A DNA stretch of 64,000 nucleotides. Origin: an uncultured Selenomonadales bacterium (GTDB taxonomy: Bacteria; Bacillota; Negativicutes; Acidaminococcales; Acidaminococcaceae). The position numbers were made by a program, and so were the translations under genes. Location of the stretch: positions 1-64,000 of the forward strand of contig OMWZ01000002.1 in NCBI GenBank assembly GCA_900314855.1, in the 5' to 3' direction. Position 1 is the first letter of the stretch. Every line of letters starts with the position of its first letter. Below are positions 26,073 to 35,521 of this stretch, piece after piece. The notes below the pieces were generated by a model that was not told the origin of the DNA, searched no databases, and was given only the letters and a program-made list of their open reading frames with translations.

Positions 26073-26575
26073 CGGATATCCTCCCCGTCCCATTCGGGAA
26101 GGCGTACCACCATGCGGCGCGCGGCCACGTCAATGTCCCGGATATTGTCAGGCACGTTGGCCACGAGGATGTCCTGACCCTGGGGCGGCGCAATGACATA
26201 CACGTCGGCGCTGCCTGTCTTGAGGACGTCCTTGAAGACCCCGACAGGCTGCCCCGTTTCGTCCACGACATTCATGCCCAGCAGGTCACCTACATAGTAT
26301 CGGCCTTCCGGCAAGGCCGGCAAATCCTCGCGGCGGACGGACACGCGGAGTCCCCGCAGGGCCTCGGCCGCTTCCACCGTGTGGATTTCCTCTGTCGTGA
26401 CGAGTATCAGGTTCTTGTGGGGCCGGGCCCGGACGATGGTCAGACGGCGCCCGTCCGGCAGGAGCAGGTACTCCATCTCCTGGAAAAGGCCGACATTGTC
26501 CGTCAGCGGTAAAATGCGCAAATCGCCCCGCACACCGTGCGGAGCGACGATTTGTCCAAGCGTGACTTGCTGCAT
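26069..26575 (-). CDS. rimM: ribosome maturation factor RimM
   Basis: 168 residues. The N-terminal barrel opens LGQIVAPHGVRGDLRI and the C-terminal PRC barrel contains YYVGDLLGMNVVDETGQPVG and ILVANVPDNIRDIDVAARRM. It binds uS19 and supports 30S head assembly. Its stop overlaps the trmD start by four bases, and it lies 21 nt after ylqD. Confidence 0.95.
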   Translation of the reverse strand: MQQVTLGQIVAPHGVRGDLRILPLTDNVGLFQEMEYLLLPDGRRLTIVRARPHKNLILVTTEEIHTVEAAEALRGLRVSVRREDLPALPEGRYYVGDLLGMNVVDETGQPVGVFKDVLKTGSADVYVIAPPQGQDILVANVPDNIRDIDVAARRMVVRLPEWDGEDIR

Positions 26576-26596
26576 CCTTGTATCCTTATGTACTCC

Positions 26597-27004
26597 TTAC
26601 ATGCGGAAAGCGATGATTTTGCCATCTTCCGTCAGGATTTCCGCGCCCATGAGGGCTTCCAGGTTGTCGCCGACCTTGACTTCCACCGTACGTTCCAGCG
26701 TGCCGTGGCCGATCTCGGCGCCGATCTGCAATTCCTGCGCCCGTTTCAGCTGGGCTTCCGCGTCTTCTTTCGCGTCGGTGCGTTTTTTTCGCTCGACTTC
26801 GATCTGCTCCCGCAGACGGGGGGCAGCGGACAAATCATTGGCAGCCTGGTTCATCACCTGTTTGGCCTGAAAGTCAAACTGATCCAAATCCAACTGCATC
26901 TGTTTTATGGTGTTTTGGAGGTCTCCAATAATTTTCAGTTTCAAATCTTCCGTAACCTTCGCCTTAATGGCGACAGGCACGCGAACAAACATGGAATCTG
27001 CCAT
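26597..27004 (-). CDS. ylqD: YlqD family protein
   Basis: 135 residues: a basic N-terminal strand region (FVRVPVAIKAKVTEDLK), a long charged coiled-coil helix (about residues 25-85), then a beta-rich tail (VEVKVGDNLEALMGAEILTEDGKIIAF). This and the position between khpA and rimM fit YlqD, a conserved Bacillota protein of unknown role in the ribosome cluster. AAGGAG precedes the ATG. Confidence 0.85.
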   Translation of the reverse strand: MADSMFVRVPVAIKAKVTEDLKLKIIGDLQNTIKQMQLDLDQFDFQAKQVMNQAANDLSAAPRLREQIEVERKKRTDAKEDAEAQLKRAQELQIGAEIGHGTLERTVEVKVGDNLEALMGAEILTEDGKIIAFRM

Positions 27005-27040
27005 AGGAATGCTGCTCCTTTTGCTGTTTCTGTATTACGG

Positions 27041-27268
27041 TCAAACAATCTCAACGATGACTTTCACATTCTCCCGGGTTGCGACGGCCTTCATGACAGA
27101 ACGGATAGCCTTCGCGATGCGGCCCTGTTTGCCAATGACCTTTCCCATATCCTCAGGAGCGACATGGAGGCGAAGTACGGTAGTGGTACCGTTGACTTCC
27201 TCCTCCACGGCTACTGCAGACGGATTGCTAACCAGAGACTTGGCAATGATTTCTACCAATTCTTTCAT
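27041..27268 (-). CDS. khpA: KH-domain RNA-binding protein KhpA (YlqC)
   Basis: 75 residues from ATG 27268, which has AAGGGG at 10 nt; a GTG at 27277 is also in frame but too close to that site. The single type II KH domain has the GxxG loop in VIGKQGRIAKAIRSVM. KhpA pairs with KhpB/Jag as an sRNA and mRNA chaperone affecting cell division. It sits between rpsP and ylqD as in Bacillus. Confidence 0.93.
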   Translation of the reverse strand: MKELVEIIAKSLVSNPSAVAVEEEVNGTTTVLRLHVAPEDMGKVIGKQGRIAKAIRSVMKAVATRENVKVIVEIV

Positions 27269-27287
27269 GCAATTCACGCCCCTTCAA

Positions 27288-27560
27288 TCACTTTGCGTTC
27301 TTAGCTTCAGCAAACTTTTTCATGATACCCTGTTTGCTGAACAGATTCTTGACGGTATCGGTCGGCTGTGCGCCGTTGTTCATCCAGCTCAGGGCCTTTT
27401 CCTCGTCGATCTTTACGGCTGCGGGATTGACCGTGGAGTCGTACGTACCGATGGTTTCGATGAACTTGCCGTCACGCGGGGAACGGGCGTCGGCGACTAC
27501 GATACGGTAGAACGGGACTTTCTTGGCACCCATGCGTTTCAGACGGATCTTGACTGCCAT
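27288..27560 (-). CDS. rpsP: 30S ribosomal protein S16
   Basis: 90 residues with the bS16 signature [28 protein letters not shown] at the N-terminus (first 20 residues closely conserved) and [20 protein letters not shown] precedes the ATG. It stabilises the 30S central region. It follows ffh in the operon. Confidence 0.97.
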   Translation of the reverse strand: MAVKIRLKRMGAKKVPFYRIVVADARSPRDGKFIETIGTYDSTVNPAAVKIDEEKALSWMNNGAQPTDTVKNLFSKQGIMKKFAEAKNAK

Positions 27561-27619
27561 TGTTGATTCACCTCCTTCTCTTTGAATCCATATGGAAGAA
27601 TTCTCTTGCTATGGAAAGC

Positions 27620-28969
27620 TCAGCGGTGCATAAAGGGAAGCATCTTGCCGCCCTTCGAGGCGAATTTCGCCATGCCCTGCATTTTTTTCATGAGCTTTTT
27701 GCTGTCTTCAAAGTTCTTCAACAAGCGGTTGACATCCTGGACGCGCATGCCGCAGCCGGCGGCGATGCGTTTGCGGCGGCTCCCGTTGATGATTTCCGGT
27801 TTCTGCCGTTCCTTCGGTGTCATGGAGCGGATAATCGCTTCCACGCGGTCGAATTCCTTTTCGTCCACATTGGCCTCTTTCAGCTTCTGGCTGATGCCGC
27901 CCATGCCGGGAATCATGCCCAGGATGGTATCCAGGGGTCCCAGCTTCTTAATCTGCTGCATCTGTTCCAGGAACTGTTCCAGCGTGAACTCGTCTTTCTT
28001 GAGTTTCTTCTCCATCTCCAGGGCCTTGGCCAGGTCCGTCGTATCCTTAATCTTGTCGATTAGGGAGAGAAGGTCGCCCATGCCCAGGATGCGCGAAGCC
28101 ATGCGGTCCGGATAGAACGGCTCCAGCGCTTCGAGTTTTTCGCCCATACCGACGAACTTGACGGAACAGCCCGTCACTTCGCGGACGGACAGAACCGCGC
28201 CGCCGCGGGCGTCGCCATCGAGCTTCGTCACAATCAGGCCCGTCAGTCCCAAATCCTTGTGGAACGTGTCGGCCACCGTGACGGCGTCCTGGCCGGTCAT
28301 GGCGTCAATGGTCAGCAGGATTTCGTGGGGCTGTACGGCCGCCTTGATATCCTGCAGCTCCGTCATCAGCCGTTCATCAATATGGAGACGACCGGCGGTA
28401 TCGATCAAAATCGTGTCACAGGCCATGTGTTCGGCATAGTCCAGGGCGTGTCTGGCGATTTCCACGGGGGAAACATCCGTGCCTTCGGAGAAGACCGGCA
28501 CGCCGACTTGTTCGCCCAGCACCTGCAGCTGCGTCACGGCGGCGGGCCTGTAGACGTCGGCCGCCACGAGAAGCGGGCGCTTGTGCTTCTTTTTCAAGGT
28601 CAGGGCCAGCTTGCCGGCTGTCGTTGTCTTGCCAGCGCCCTGCAGGCCCACGAGCATGATAATCGTCGGGGGCTTGGGGGCCACTTCGAGCTTCGCCTGC
28701 GTGCCGCCCAGAAGCTGGGTCAGTTCCTCGTCGACAATCTTGATGATCTGCTGGGCCGGGCTCAGGTTCTGGTCCACCTGGACCCCGAGGGCCCGCTCTT
28801 TGATACGGCCGACAAAATCCTTGACGACCTTGAAATTGACATCGGCTTCGAGGAGGGCCATACGGACTTCCCGCAAGGGAGCCTTCAGGTCCTCTTCCGT
28901 GATTTCCTTCGTGCCGCGGAACATTTTAATGGCGTTCTGCAGCCGTTCGGACAAACTTTCAAAAGCCAT
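27620..28969 (-). CDS. ffh: signal recognition particle protein Ffh
   Basis: 449 residues. N domain, then the SRP GTPase: GLQGAGKTTTAGKLA (G1), DTAGRLHID (G3), TKLDGDARGGA (G4/G5). The methionine-rich M domain (EQFLEQMQQIKKLGPLDTILGMIPGM, RIAAGCGMRVQDVNRLLKNF) is complete. It binds signal peptides and 4.5S RNA and docks with FtsY, encoded 2 kb upstream. ylxM, its usual activator partner, precedes it by 27 nt. Confidence 0.97.
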   Translation of the reverse strand: MAFESLSERLQNAIKMFRGTKEITEEDLKAPLREVRMALLEADVNFKVVKDFVGRIKERALGVQVDQNLSPAQQIIKIVDEELTQLLGGTQAKLEVAPKPPTIIMLVGLQGAGKTTTAGKLALTLKKKHKRPLLVAADVYRPAAVTQLQVLGEQVGVPVFSEGTDVSPVEIARHALDYAEHMACDTILIDTAGRLHIDERLMTELQDIKAAVQPHEILLTIDAMTGQDAVTVADTFHKDLGLTGLIVTKLDGDARGGAVLSVREVTGCSVKFVGMGEKLEALEPFYPDRMASRILGMGDLLSLIDKIKDTTDLAKALEMEKKLKKDEFTLEQFLEQMQQIKKLGPLDTILGMIPGMGGISQKLKEANVDEKEFDRVEAIIRSMTPKERQKPEIINGSRRKRIAAGCGMRVQDVNRLLKNFEDSKKLMKKMQGMAKFASKGGKMLPFMHR

Positions 28970-28996
28970 GGTCTACCTGCTTTCTTTGGAAACCCG

Positions 28997-29347
28997 TTAT
29001 TCGATGCGGCCCAGGATTTCCCGGACCCGATCGAGACGGTTGAAATCTTGTTGTACCTGGGCTGCCCGAAGGACCTGGGCCGCTTCCTCCGTCAGCCGCC
29101 GCGTTTCCTCGTGGCGTCGCAGGAAGCCTAGGATGGCTTCATAATGCTCCAGGGTCTGTTCCACGCGCTTGAGCAGGTCGTGGATGGCCTGCCGGGATAC
29201 CTGCATCTCGTCGGCGATCTCCGCCAGGGAATAGTCTTCGCAGAAATACAGTTCCAGACACCGCTGCTGCTTTTTCGTCAGCAGCGCCCCGTACACTTCG
29301 TAGAGGCTGCCGAACCGGATTCTGTTATTGAAATCATTCGCTGTCAT
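28997..29347 (-). CDS. ylxM: YlxM family DNA-binding/SRP-associated protein
   Basis: 116 residues from ATG 29347. The helix-turn-helix [32 protein letters not shown] is the YlxM signature. In streptococci YlxM stimulates Ffh-FtsY GTPase activity. The SD is weak; a GTG at 29365 in frame also lacks one. It is the first gene of the ylxM-ffh-rpsP-khpA-ylqD-rimM-trmD operon. Confidence 0.9.
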   Translation of the reverse strand: MTANDFNNRIRFGSLYEVYGALLTKKQQRCLELYFCEDYSLAEIADEMQVSRQAIHDLLKRVEQTLEHYEAILGFLRRHEETRRLTEEAAQVLRAAQVQQDFNRLDRVREILGRIE

Positions 29348-29388
29348 AGGACCACTTTCTCTCACACTGAAACATACTCAACAGTGGT

Positions 29389-29417
29389 AGTATACCGGAC
29401 AAAAAATAAACTGTCAA
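29389..29417 (-). promoter_or_regulatory. promoter of the ylxM-ffh-rpsP-trmD operon
   Basis: TTGACA (29417-29412), 17-nt spacer, TATACT (29394-29389) on the minus strand. The -35 hexamer lies inside the 3' arm of the ftsY terminator hairpin. Confidence 0.88.
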
Positions 29418-29436
29418 GTATTTTTGCTTGACAGTT
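29401..29436 (-). terminator. ftsY terminator overlapping the ylxM promoter
   Basis: A perfect 10-bp inverted repeat (AACTGTCAAG / CTTGACAGTT, 8-nt loop) is followed on the minus strand by TATTTTTT. It lies about 45 bp past ftsY. Confidence 0.65.
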
Positions 29437-29479
29437 CAGAACAATCGCGTTCCCATTGGGTCCCACCGGCAAAATCTCC

Positions 29480-30412
29480 TTACGATTCCGCCGCCTGATT
29501 TCCCATGTCGAAGAGGGCCTCCACGAATTTATCCGGCTCGAAGGGCCGGAAGTCCATCATGCCTTCGCCGATGCCGATCCACTTGACCGGCAGGCCCAGT
29601 TCGCGGCGGATGGCGACCACGACGCCGCCTTTGGCCGTGCCGTCCAATTTTGTCAGGATGACACCGGTCACGTGGGTCGTCTCCGTAAAGACCTTGGCTT
29701 GGGTAATGGCGTTCTGTCCCGTCGTCGCGTCGAGGACGAGGAACACCTCCTGCGGGGCGTCGGGAACTTCGCGCTTGATGACGCGATCCATCTTCGCCAG
29801 CTCGTTCATCAGGTTTGCCTTATTGTGCAGGCGGCCTGCCGTGTCGACGAAAAGGATGTCCACATCGCGGGCCTTGGCGGCCTTGAGAGCGTCAAACACC
29901 ACGGCGGCCGGATCGGCCCCTTCCTCGTGGGCGATCACGTCACAGCCTGCCCGCTCGCCCCAGATCTTCAGCTGGGCCGACGCGGCCGCGCGGAACGTAT
30001 CGCCGGCGGCAAGCATGACTTTGTAGTTGAACAGATGGAAGTAGTTGGCCAGCTTGCCGATTGTCGTCGTTTTGCCGACACCGTTGACCCCGACAACAAG
30101 GATTACCGTCGGATGGCCGCTGATCCGGGTACGCACCCCGTCGTCGCGGAGCAGTTCCGCCACGCGTTTCTTCAGGAAGGGGATCACTTCGGACGTCCCC
30201 GTGATTTCCCGCTTTTTGGCGGCCTTGCGGACGTCTTCGATCAACTCTTCCGTCGTCGTTACCCCCACGTCGGCCGTCAGGAGGATCATTTCCAGTTCAT
30301 CCAGGAAATCCTCATCGATCTTGGCGGACGCGCCGACCAGCTCGCTGATTCGGTCCGTAAAATTCTGCCGGGTCTTGGCCAGGCTTTGTTTCAGATTCTC
30401 AAAAAAACTCAT
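29480..30412 (-). CDS. ftsY: signal recognition particle receptor FtsY
   Basis: 310 residues from ATG 30412. A short N-terminal region without a long acidic A domain leads to the NG domain: GVNGVGKTTTIGKLA (G1), DTAGRLHNKANLMNEL (G3), TKLDGTAKGG (G4/G5), GIGEGMMDFRPF at the end. It docks SRP-ribosome complexes at the membrane. It lies 78 nt after smc in the same transcription unit. Confidence 0.97.
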   Translation of the reverse strand: MSFFENLKQSLAKTRQNFTDRISELVGASAKIDEDFLDELEMILLTADVGVTTTEELIEDVRKAAKKREITGTSEVIPFLKKRVAELLRDDGVRTRISGHPTVILVVGVNGVGKTTTIGKLANYFHLFNYKVMLAAGDTFRAAASAQLKIWGERAGCDVIAHEEGADPAAVVFDALKAAKARDVDILFVDTAGRLHNKANLMNELAKMDRVIKREVPDAPQEVFLVLDATTGQNAITQAKVFTETTHVTGVILTKLDGTAKGGVVVAIRRELGLPVKWIGIGEGMMDFRPFEPDKFVEALFDMGNQAAES

Positions 30413-30490
30413 CCGTTCTCCGGCTCCCCGCCGCACGGGGATGCCGCCTCCTTTCGTTCCGTACATTATACCATGCCTCACAGCGCAAAA

Positions 30491-33400
30491 CTACTCTACG
30501 CCGGGCAATTTATCACTCATCTTGACAGAAAGAATCTTCGATACGCCCGATTCTTCCATCGTGACGCCGTACAGGACGTTGGCCGCCTCCATGGTTCCCT
30601 TGCGGTGCGTAATGACAAGGAACTGCGTATGGGAGGCATAGCCCTGCAAAAACTGGGCGAACCGCTCGATGTTCGCGTCATCCAGGGGAGCGTCGATTTC
30701 ATCCAGGATACAGAAGGGCGTCGGATGATAGCTCAGGAGGGCGAAGAGCAGCGCAATGACCGTCAGGGCCCGCTCGCCGCCGGACAACAGGTACAGGCTC
30801 TGAAGCCGCTTGCCCGGGGGCTGTGCCTCGATATCGATGCCCGATTCGAGAAGGTTCTCCGGGTCGGTCAGCTTGAGGACAGCTGTACCGCCGCCGAAAA
30901 GCTGTACGTACGTGCGATGGAAGTACTCGTTAATCTGCGTGAAGGCGGCCTTGAATTTCTTCGTCATGCCGCTGTCGATTTCGCCGATGACACGTTCCAG
31001 GCTGCCCTTCGCTTCCTGCAGGTCGTCGTACTGGCGGCGCAGGAACTCGTACCGCTCCTTAACGGCATCGTACTGTTCCGGTGCGGCCGGATTGACCGGT
31101 CCCAGTTCGTCGATCTGGCGCTGCAGGGCCACTTCCTGACGCCGCAGGGCCGTTTCCCCCTTGTCTTCCGCCAGGCTTTGCAGCCGCGCTTCCCCTACGG
31201 ACAGCTGGAACTCCTGCGCCAGCTGTTCCACGGCGTTCTGGAAGTTCGTCTCCTGTTTGACCCGTTCCAGCTCGGCCGCCTGGACGCGCCTGTCCGCCTT
31301 TTCCTTCGCCTGGGCGGCCACTTTCTGGTGCCCCAGGGCCTCGCCGAGTTCATTGTTCAGGGACAGGCGCTGGGAGTTGATGTCGTCCTGCCCGTTCGTA
31401 ATCTGTTTCAATTCTTCCAGGAGGCGCTGCGTTTCCTCCGCCAGAGCCGCCTGGCGCTGCCGGCTGTCCGCGGCCCCCTGCCGCAGCCGCTCCGCTTCCT
31501 CTTCGTTCCTGGCAAAACTATCCTGCAGCCGTCCCAGGGTCGTATCGATATCCTTCATCCGCTCTTCCGTGGAGCGGCGCCGCGCCGCCATCGTCTCCAT
31601 GCGGATGCGCGCGTCCTGCAGGCGGCTTTCCAGCGTCATCAGGCGGCTTTCGTGGCGGGCAATCTTTTTCTGCGCTTCATCGAGGGCCACCTTGCCGGCC
31701 TCGTTGGCCGCTTCCAATGCTTTCAGCGGAGCCTGTCGGTCTTCGATGGATCGGCGGGTCTCCATGTATTCCCGTCCCAGCAGGGAGCGCGTGTCCAAAT
31801 CGAGCTGGAGCCGTTCCCGCGCCTGGCGCAGCGCATCGCTGTTCCGCTGTTGGGCGCCCTTCACCGTTTCCAGTTCCACCTCGACTTTCTGCGCCGACGT
31901 GCGGAGCCCGTCCAACGTCCTGCGCTGTTCCGCCAAGGCGTCTTCCCGCGTTTCCCGGTCTTCCTGGATAGACAGGAGCTCCTCGCGCAGCTGCCGCAGC
32001 AGGGACTGCTGGGCGGCGATGTCCCGGCCGCGGGACAGGTAGCCTGCCTCGCTATGGTTCCGGCTGCCACCGGTCAGGGAGCCGCCGGCATGGACCACGT
32101 CGCCGTCCAGGGTGACGACGCGCAGGCGAAAGCGGCTTTGCCTGGCCGCTGCCAGGGCCGTATCCATCGTTTCGGCCACAAGGATCCGCCCCAGGAGGAA
32201 CCGGATGGCCGGTTCCGCTTCGGCGTCGCAGCGGACCAGGTCTGCCGCGAAGCCCCGGATTCCCGGCAGGCGGACCAGGCTTTTTTCCTCTGGCCGCAGT
32301 TCTGCCGGACGAATCGTGTCGAGGGGCAGAAAAGTCGCCCGCCCGGCCAGGTCCCGTTTCAGGAAGGCGATGGCTTCCTTCGCTACGTCGGCGCGGCGGG
32401 TAATCAGGTTCTGGGCGCCGGCCCCGAAGGCCGTTTCCACCGCCGTCACATACTCGGCGTCCACCTCCACGAGGGCCGCCGCCGGGCCAAGGATGTCCCC
32501 GCGCCACGGCGCGTCGCTCCGAAGGACCGCCTTAATCCCTTTGCCGAACCCTTCATAAGCCTTCTGCATCGTTTCCAGGATCCGCAGGCGCGACTCCGCG
32601 CCGGCCACGCGTCGGCTGCAGTCGTCGTACCGCCGCTGCACCTCGTCTAATCCGCGCTGCGCTTCCTGCGCTTCCGCGGCGAGCTTTTTCCCGTCCCGCG
32701 CAAAGGTATCCCGGTTCTGTTCCAGGGTCCCCTTGCGCCGCAGGATCTCCCGTTCTTCTTCCTGGAGTTCCTGCAGGCGCGCTTCCCCTTCGTCGATGTC
32801 CTTTTTCAGTTTGTCCCGGCGGACCATGCGCTGCTCCTGCTCTTTCCGGAGTTGGGTCAGCTCGTTGCGCAGCTCCACCATCTTCTGGACGCCCTCAAAG
32901 CTGCTGTCGCGGAGCGCGTCCACGGCCTGCTTCGCTTCGTCCCGGGCCGCTGTCTCGGCCTGCTTTTCCGCGGCCAGCCCGTCGGCGAGCTGCTGCGCCT
33001 CCGCCCCGGCCCCTTCGAGCTTGTCGTACTCTGCGGCCAGGACCTTCAGTTGGTCGTCCCACTGCCGGATTTCGCCGCCCAGCTTTTCATTGCCCTGGAG
33101 CAACTTCTCCCGTTGGCGCCCATACTGGCCGACACGTTCTTCCAGCACCCCCGCTTCGGCCTTGACGTCGCCCAGGGCCTTTTCCTTTGCCGCAATCCCT
33201 TCACGCATATGCGTCACGGCATCGTTCAGGCTCTCCAGCTCCCCCTGCAGGCGGGCGCATTCCGCGTCGGCCCGGGCCAGGTCCGCCGTCTTGCCGGCCA
33301 GTTCGTCCTGCGCGTCCTGCCGTTCCGCACGGACCTTTTCCCGTACGGCTTCGATGTTTTCGATGCGGGTGACGGCCTGGGTCAGATGGACGCGGCGCAG

Positions 33401-34063
33401 GTCCGCCGTCAGCACCCGATATCGCCCGGCGCGTTCCGCTTCGATGCGGAGCGGTTCCACCTGGCCTTCCACTTCGTTCTTGATGTCGTTGATGCGGAGC
33501 AGGTTGGCGGCAGTCTCCTCCAGGCGCCGCGCCGCATCCGTCTTCTTAATGCGGTAGCCCGCTATGGACGCCGCTTCCTCGAAAATCCCGCGCCGTTCTT
33601 CCGGCCGGCTGTTGAGGATTTCGTCGATACGGTTCTGGCCAATGAGGAACATCGCCCCTTTGCCCATGCCCGTGTCGGCCAGCATTTCCTGGATGTCTTT
33701 CAGGCGGCAGGACTTTTTGTTGATGGCGTATTCGCTGTCGCCGGAACGGAACAGCTTACGCGTAATCGTCACTTCGTCGAAATCCAGCGCCAAGGCCCGG
33801 TCGGCGTTGTCAAAGGTCAACGTAATCTCGGCGACGCCCAGGGGGCGCCGCTGATTCGTTCCGTTGAAGATGACATCTTCCATCCTGCTGCCGCGCAGGT
33901 ATTTGGCGCGTTGCTCACCCAATACCCAGCGCACGGCGTCGGAGATATTGCTTTTTCCGGATCCGTTCGGACCGACGATGGCCGTAATGCCGGCCCCAAA
34001 GGAAAGGTTCGTGCGGTCCGCGAAGGACTTGAAGCCCAAGGCTGTCACGGATTTCAAATACAC
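30491..34063 (-). CDS. smc: chromosome partition protein Smc
   Basis: 1190 residues. Walker A IVGPNGSGKSNISDA and the R-loop form the N-terminal head half. Two long coiled coils flank the hinge (about residues 510-660, with AAALVEVDAEYVTAVETAFG). The C-terminal head half has the signature LLSGGERALTVIALLFAL and Walker B FCILDEIDAPLDD. GTG 34063 gives the usual MYLKSVTALGF start, with AGGTG upstream; a GTG at 34072 is less likely. It condenses and aligns chromosomes with ScpAB. The usual upstream neighbour rnc is not here; a helicase gene is. Confidence 0.96.
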   Translation of the reverse strand: MYLKSVTALGFKSFADRTNLSFGAGITAIVGPNGSGKSNISDAVRWVLGEQRAKYLRGSRMEDVIFNGTNQRRPLGVAEITLTFDNADRALALDFDEVTITRKLFRSGDSEYAINKKSCRLKDIQEMLADTGMGKGAMFLIGQNRIDEILNSRPEERRGIFEEAASIAGYRIKKTDAARRLEETAANLLRINDIKNEVEGQVEPLRIEAERAGRYRVLTADLRRVHLTQAVTRIENIEAVREKVRAERQDAQDELAGKTADLARADAECARLQGELESLNDAVTHMREGIAAKEKALGDVKAEAGVLEERVGQYGRQREKLLQGNEKLGGEIRQWDDQLKVLAAEYDKLEGAGAEAQQLADGLAAEKQAETAARDEAKQAVDALRDSSFEGVQKMVELRNELTQLRKEQEQRMVRRDKLKKDIDEGEARLQELQEEEREILRRKGTLEQNRDTFARDGKKLAAEAQEAQRGLDEVQRRYDDCSRRVAGAESRLRILETMQKAYEGFGKGIKAVLRSDAPWRGDILGPAAALVEVDAEYVTAVETAFGAGAQNLITRRADVAKEAIAFLKRDLAGRATFLPLDTIRPAELRPEEKSLVRLPGIRGFAADLVRCDAEAEPAIRFLLGRILVAETMDTALAAARQSRFRLRVVTLDGDVVHAGGSLTGGSRNHSEAGYLSRGRDIAAQQSLLRQLREELLSIQEDRETREDALAEQRRTLDGLRTSAQKVEVELETVKGAQQRNSDALRQARERLQLDLDTRSLLGREYMETRRSIEDRQAPLKALEAANEAGKVALDEAQKKIARHESRLMTLESRLQDARIRMETMAARRRSTEERMKDIDTTLGRLQDSFARNEEEAERLRQGAADSRQRQAALAEETQRLLEELKQITNGQDDINSQRLSLNNELGEALGHQKVAAQAKEKADRRVQAAELERVKQETNFQNAVEQLAQEFQLSVGEARLQSLAEDKGETALRRQEVALQRQIDELGPVNPAAPEQYDAVKERYEFLRRQYDDLQEAKGSLERVIGEIDSGMTKKFKAAFTQINEYFHRTYVQLFGGGTAVLKLTDPENLLESGIDIEAQPPGKRLQSLYLLSGGERALTVIALLFALLSYHPTPFCILDEIDAPLDDANIERFAQFLQGYASHTQFLVITHRKGTMEAANVLYGVTMEESGVSKILSVKMSDKLPGVE

Positions 34064-34156
34064 GGGAATCACCTGCTCGCAGGGTCCTGCCGGACCCCTC
34101 CTGTCTTCCTTGCCCGCGGGAACAGGGACAGCCGCGCCGCCCTGTGTGCCGCTCGT

Positions 34157-35512
34157 TTACTTGTTGCGGCGCCAGTCCTTGGCGGCTTTGGCCGCCTCCT
34201 TCGCCTCCCGCGCCCTGGCCGCTTCCTTCAGCTGGAGATTCTGGCGCCGGGCCGCCGAACGGGACAGCTGTCGCCGGTTCGATCCCGTCTTGGGCGCGTG
34301 GCGCTTGTCGAGGACGGAATTGCGGCCCCGGCTCTTCGGGGTCTCGGCAGCTTTCCTTTTCGCGGCGGCAATGCGCGTCCGGCGGACGACCGTCCGCCCT
34401 TCCGGCGTCTGTTTCTCCATGGTGATGCCGAGCCTGCTCTCGATGTTGTGGAGCCAGCGCAGCTCCTCCGGTGCGTACAGGGTGATCGCCACGCCGTCGC
34501 GGCCGGCCCGACCCGTCCGTCCCACGCGGTGCACGTACCAGTCGGCGTCGTGGGGAACATCGTAATTGATGACGTGCGTCACGCCCTCTACATCCAGTCC
34601 GCGGGCCGCGATATCGCTGGCCGCCAGAATCTGCAGCTTTGCCTCGCGGAACCGCTTCATGACGGTTTTCCGTTTGACCGCGCTCATGTCACCGGTCAAC
34701 ACATCCACATTATACCCCCGGGCCCCGAGGAAGTCGTTCACTTCGCGGGCCCGTTCCTTGCTGATGCAGAAAACGACCATCAAATACGGATGGAGGCGAT
34801 CGATGAGCTGCTGCAGAACCTGGGGCTTGTTTTCCTCCGTCGCGCGGACACAGATTTGCCGGATGGTCCGGACGACAGCTTCGTCAGGGTCGAGTTCGAC
34901 GACCAGGCAGTTCTTCGTCAGACTGCGACCCAGTTTGTTGATTTCTTCCGACACCGTAGCGGAACAAAGCATGGTCTGATGCTCTGGGTTCGTCATGGCG
35001 ATGAGTTTCCCCGCGTCTTCCATGAAGCCCTGGGCCAGCATTTCGTCCACTTCGTCGAGGACGAGGAAGCGGACCCCGCCCAAGTCCGTGTTGCCTTTGC
35101 CGATGTGATCCAGCAGGCGTCCCGGCGTCCCGATCAGGATTTGCGCGTTCCCCTGAAGCTTGCGCTTCTGCGTCTCAAAATCGCGGCCGCCCGTAACGGC
35201 GAGGGTCTTGAGCCCCAGCCCGGCGGCAACCTCTTTCAGGACTTCGTGGACCTGCTGGGCCAGTTCGCGCGTCGGCGTCAGGACCAGCCCCTGGACATAG
35301 TTTCGGGCCGGGTCCACTTTCTGCGCCAGGGGGACCAGGTAGGCCAACGTCTTGCCCGTTCCCGTCTGCGCGCGGGCCAGGACATCCCGCCCGTTCAGGA
35401 GGGCCGGGATGGCGCGCTGTTGAACCGGCATGGGTTTCCGGATGCCCATATTCCGCAAATTCGCCTGCACGGCCGGCGACACCTTCATCAAATCAAATAC
35501 TGTCGATTCCAT
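34157..35512 (-). CDS. DEAD-box family RNA helicase with a DEVD Walker B
   Basis: 451 residues. Q motif (GIRKPMPVQQRAIPALL), motif I AQTGTGKT, PTREL, TPGR, motif III SAT, and the C-terminal domain with DIAARGLDVEGV and HRVGRTGRAGRDG are all in place. Motif II reads VLDEVDEML: DEVD replaces DEAD. About 90 very basic residues (Arg/Lys/Ala-rich) follow the helicase core and probably bind RNA. It likely acts in ribosome assembly or mRNA decay, in line with CshA/RhlE-type proteins. It precedes smc by about 90 nt. Confidence 0.9.
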   Translation of the reverse strand: MESTVFDLMKVSPAVQANLRNMGIRKPMPVQQRAIPALLNGRDVLARAQTGTGKTLAYLVPLAQKVDPARNYVQGLVLTPTRELAQQVHEVLKEVAAGLGLKTLAVTGGRDFETQKRKLQGNAQILIGTPGRLLDHIGKGNTDLGGVRFLVLDEVDEMLAQGFMEDAGKLIAMTNPEHQTMLCSATVSEEINKLGRSLTKNCLVVELDPDEAVVRTIRQICVRATEENKPQVLQQLIDRLHPYLMVVFCISKERAREVNDFLGARGYNVDVLTGDMSAVKRKTVMKRFREAKLQILAASDIAARGLDVEGVTHVINYDVPHDADWYVHRVGRTGRAGRDGVAITLYAPEELRWLHNIESRLGITMEKQTPEGRTVVRRTRIAAAKRKAAETPKSRGRNSVLDKRHAPKTGSNRRQLSRSAARRQNLQLKEAARAREAKEAAKAAKDWRRNK

Positions 35513-35521
35513 GGCTTTTCC

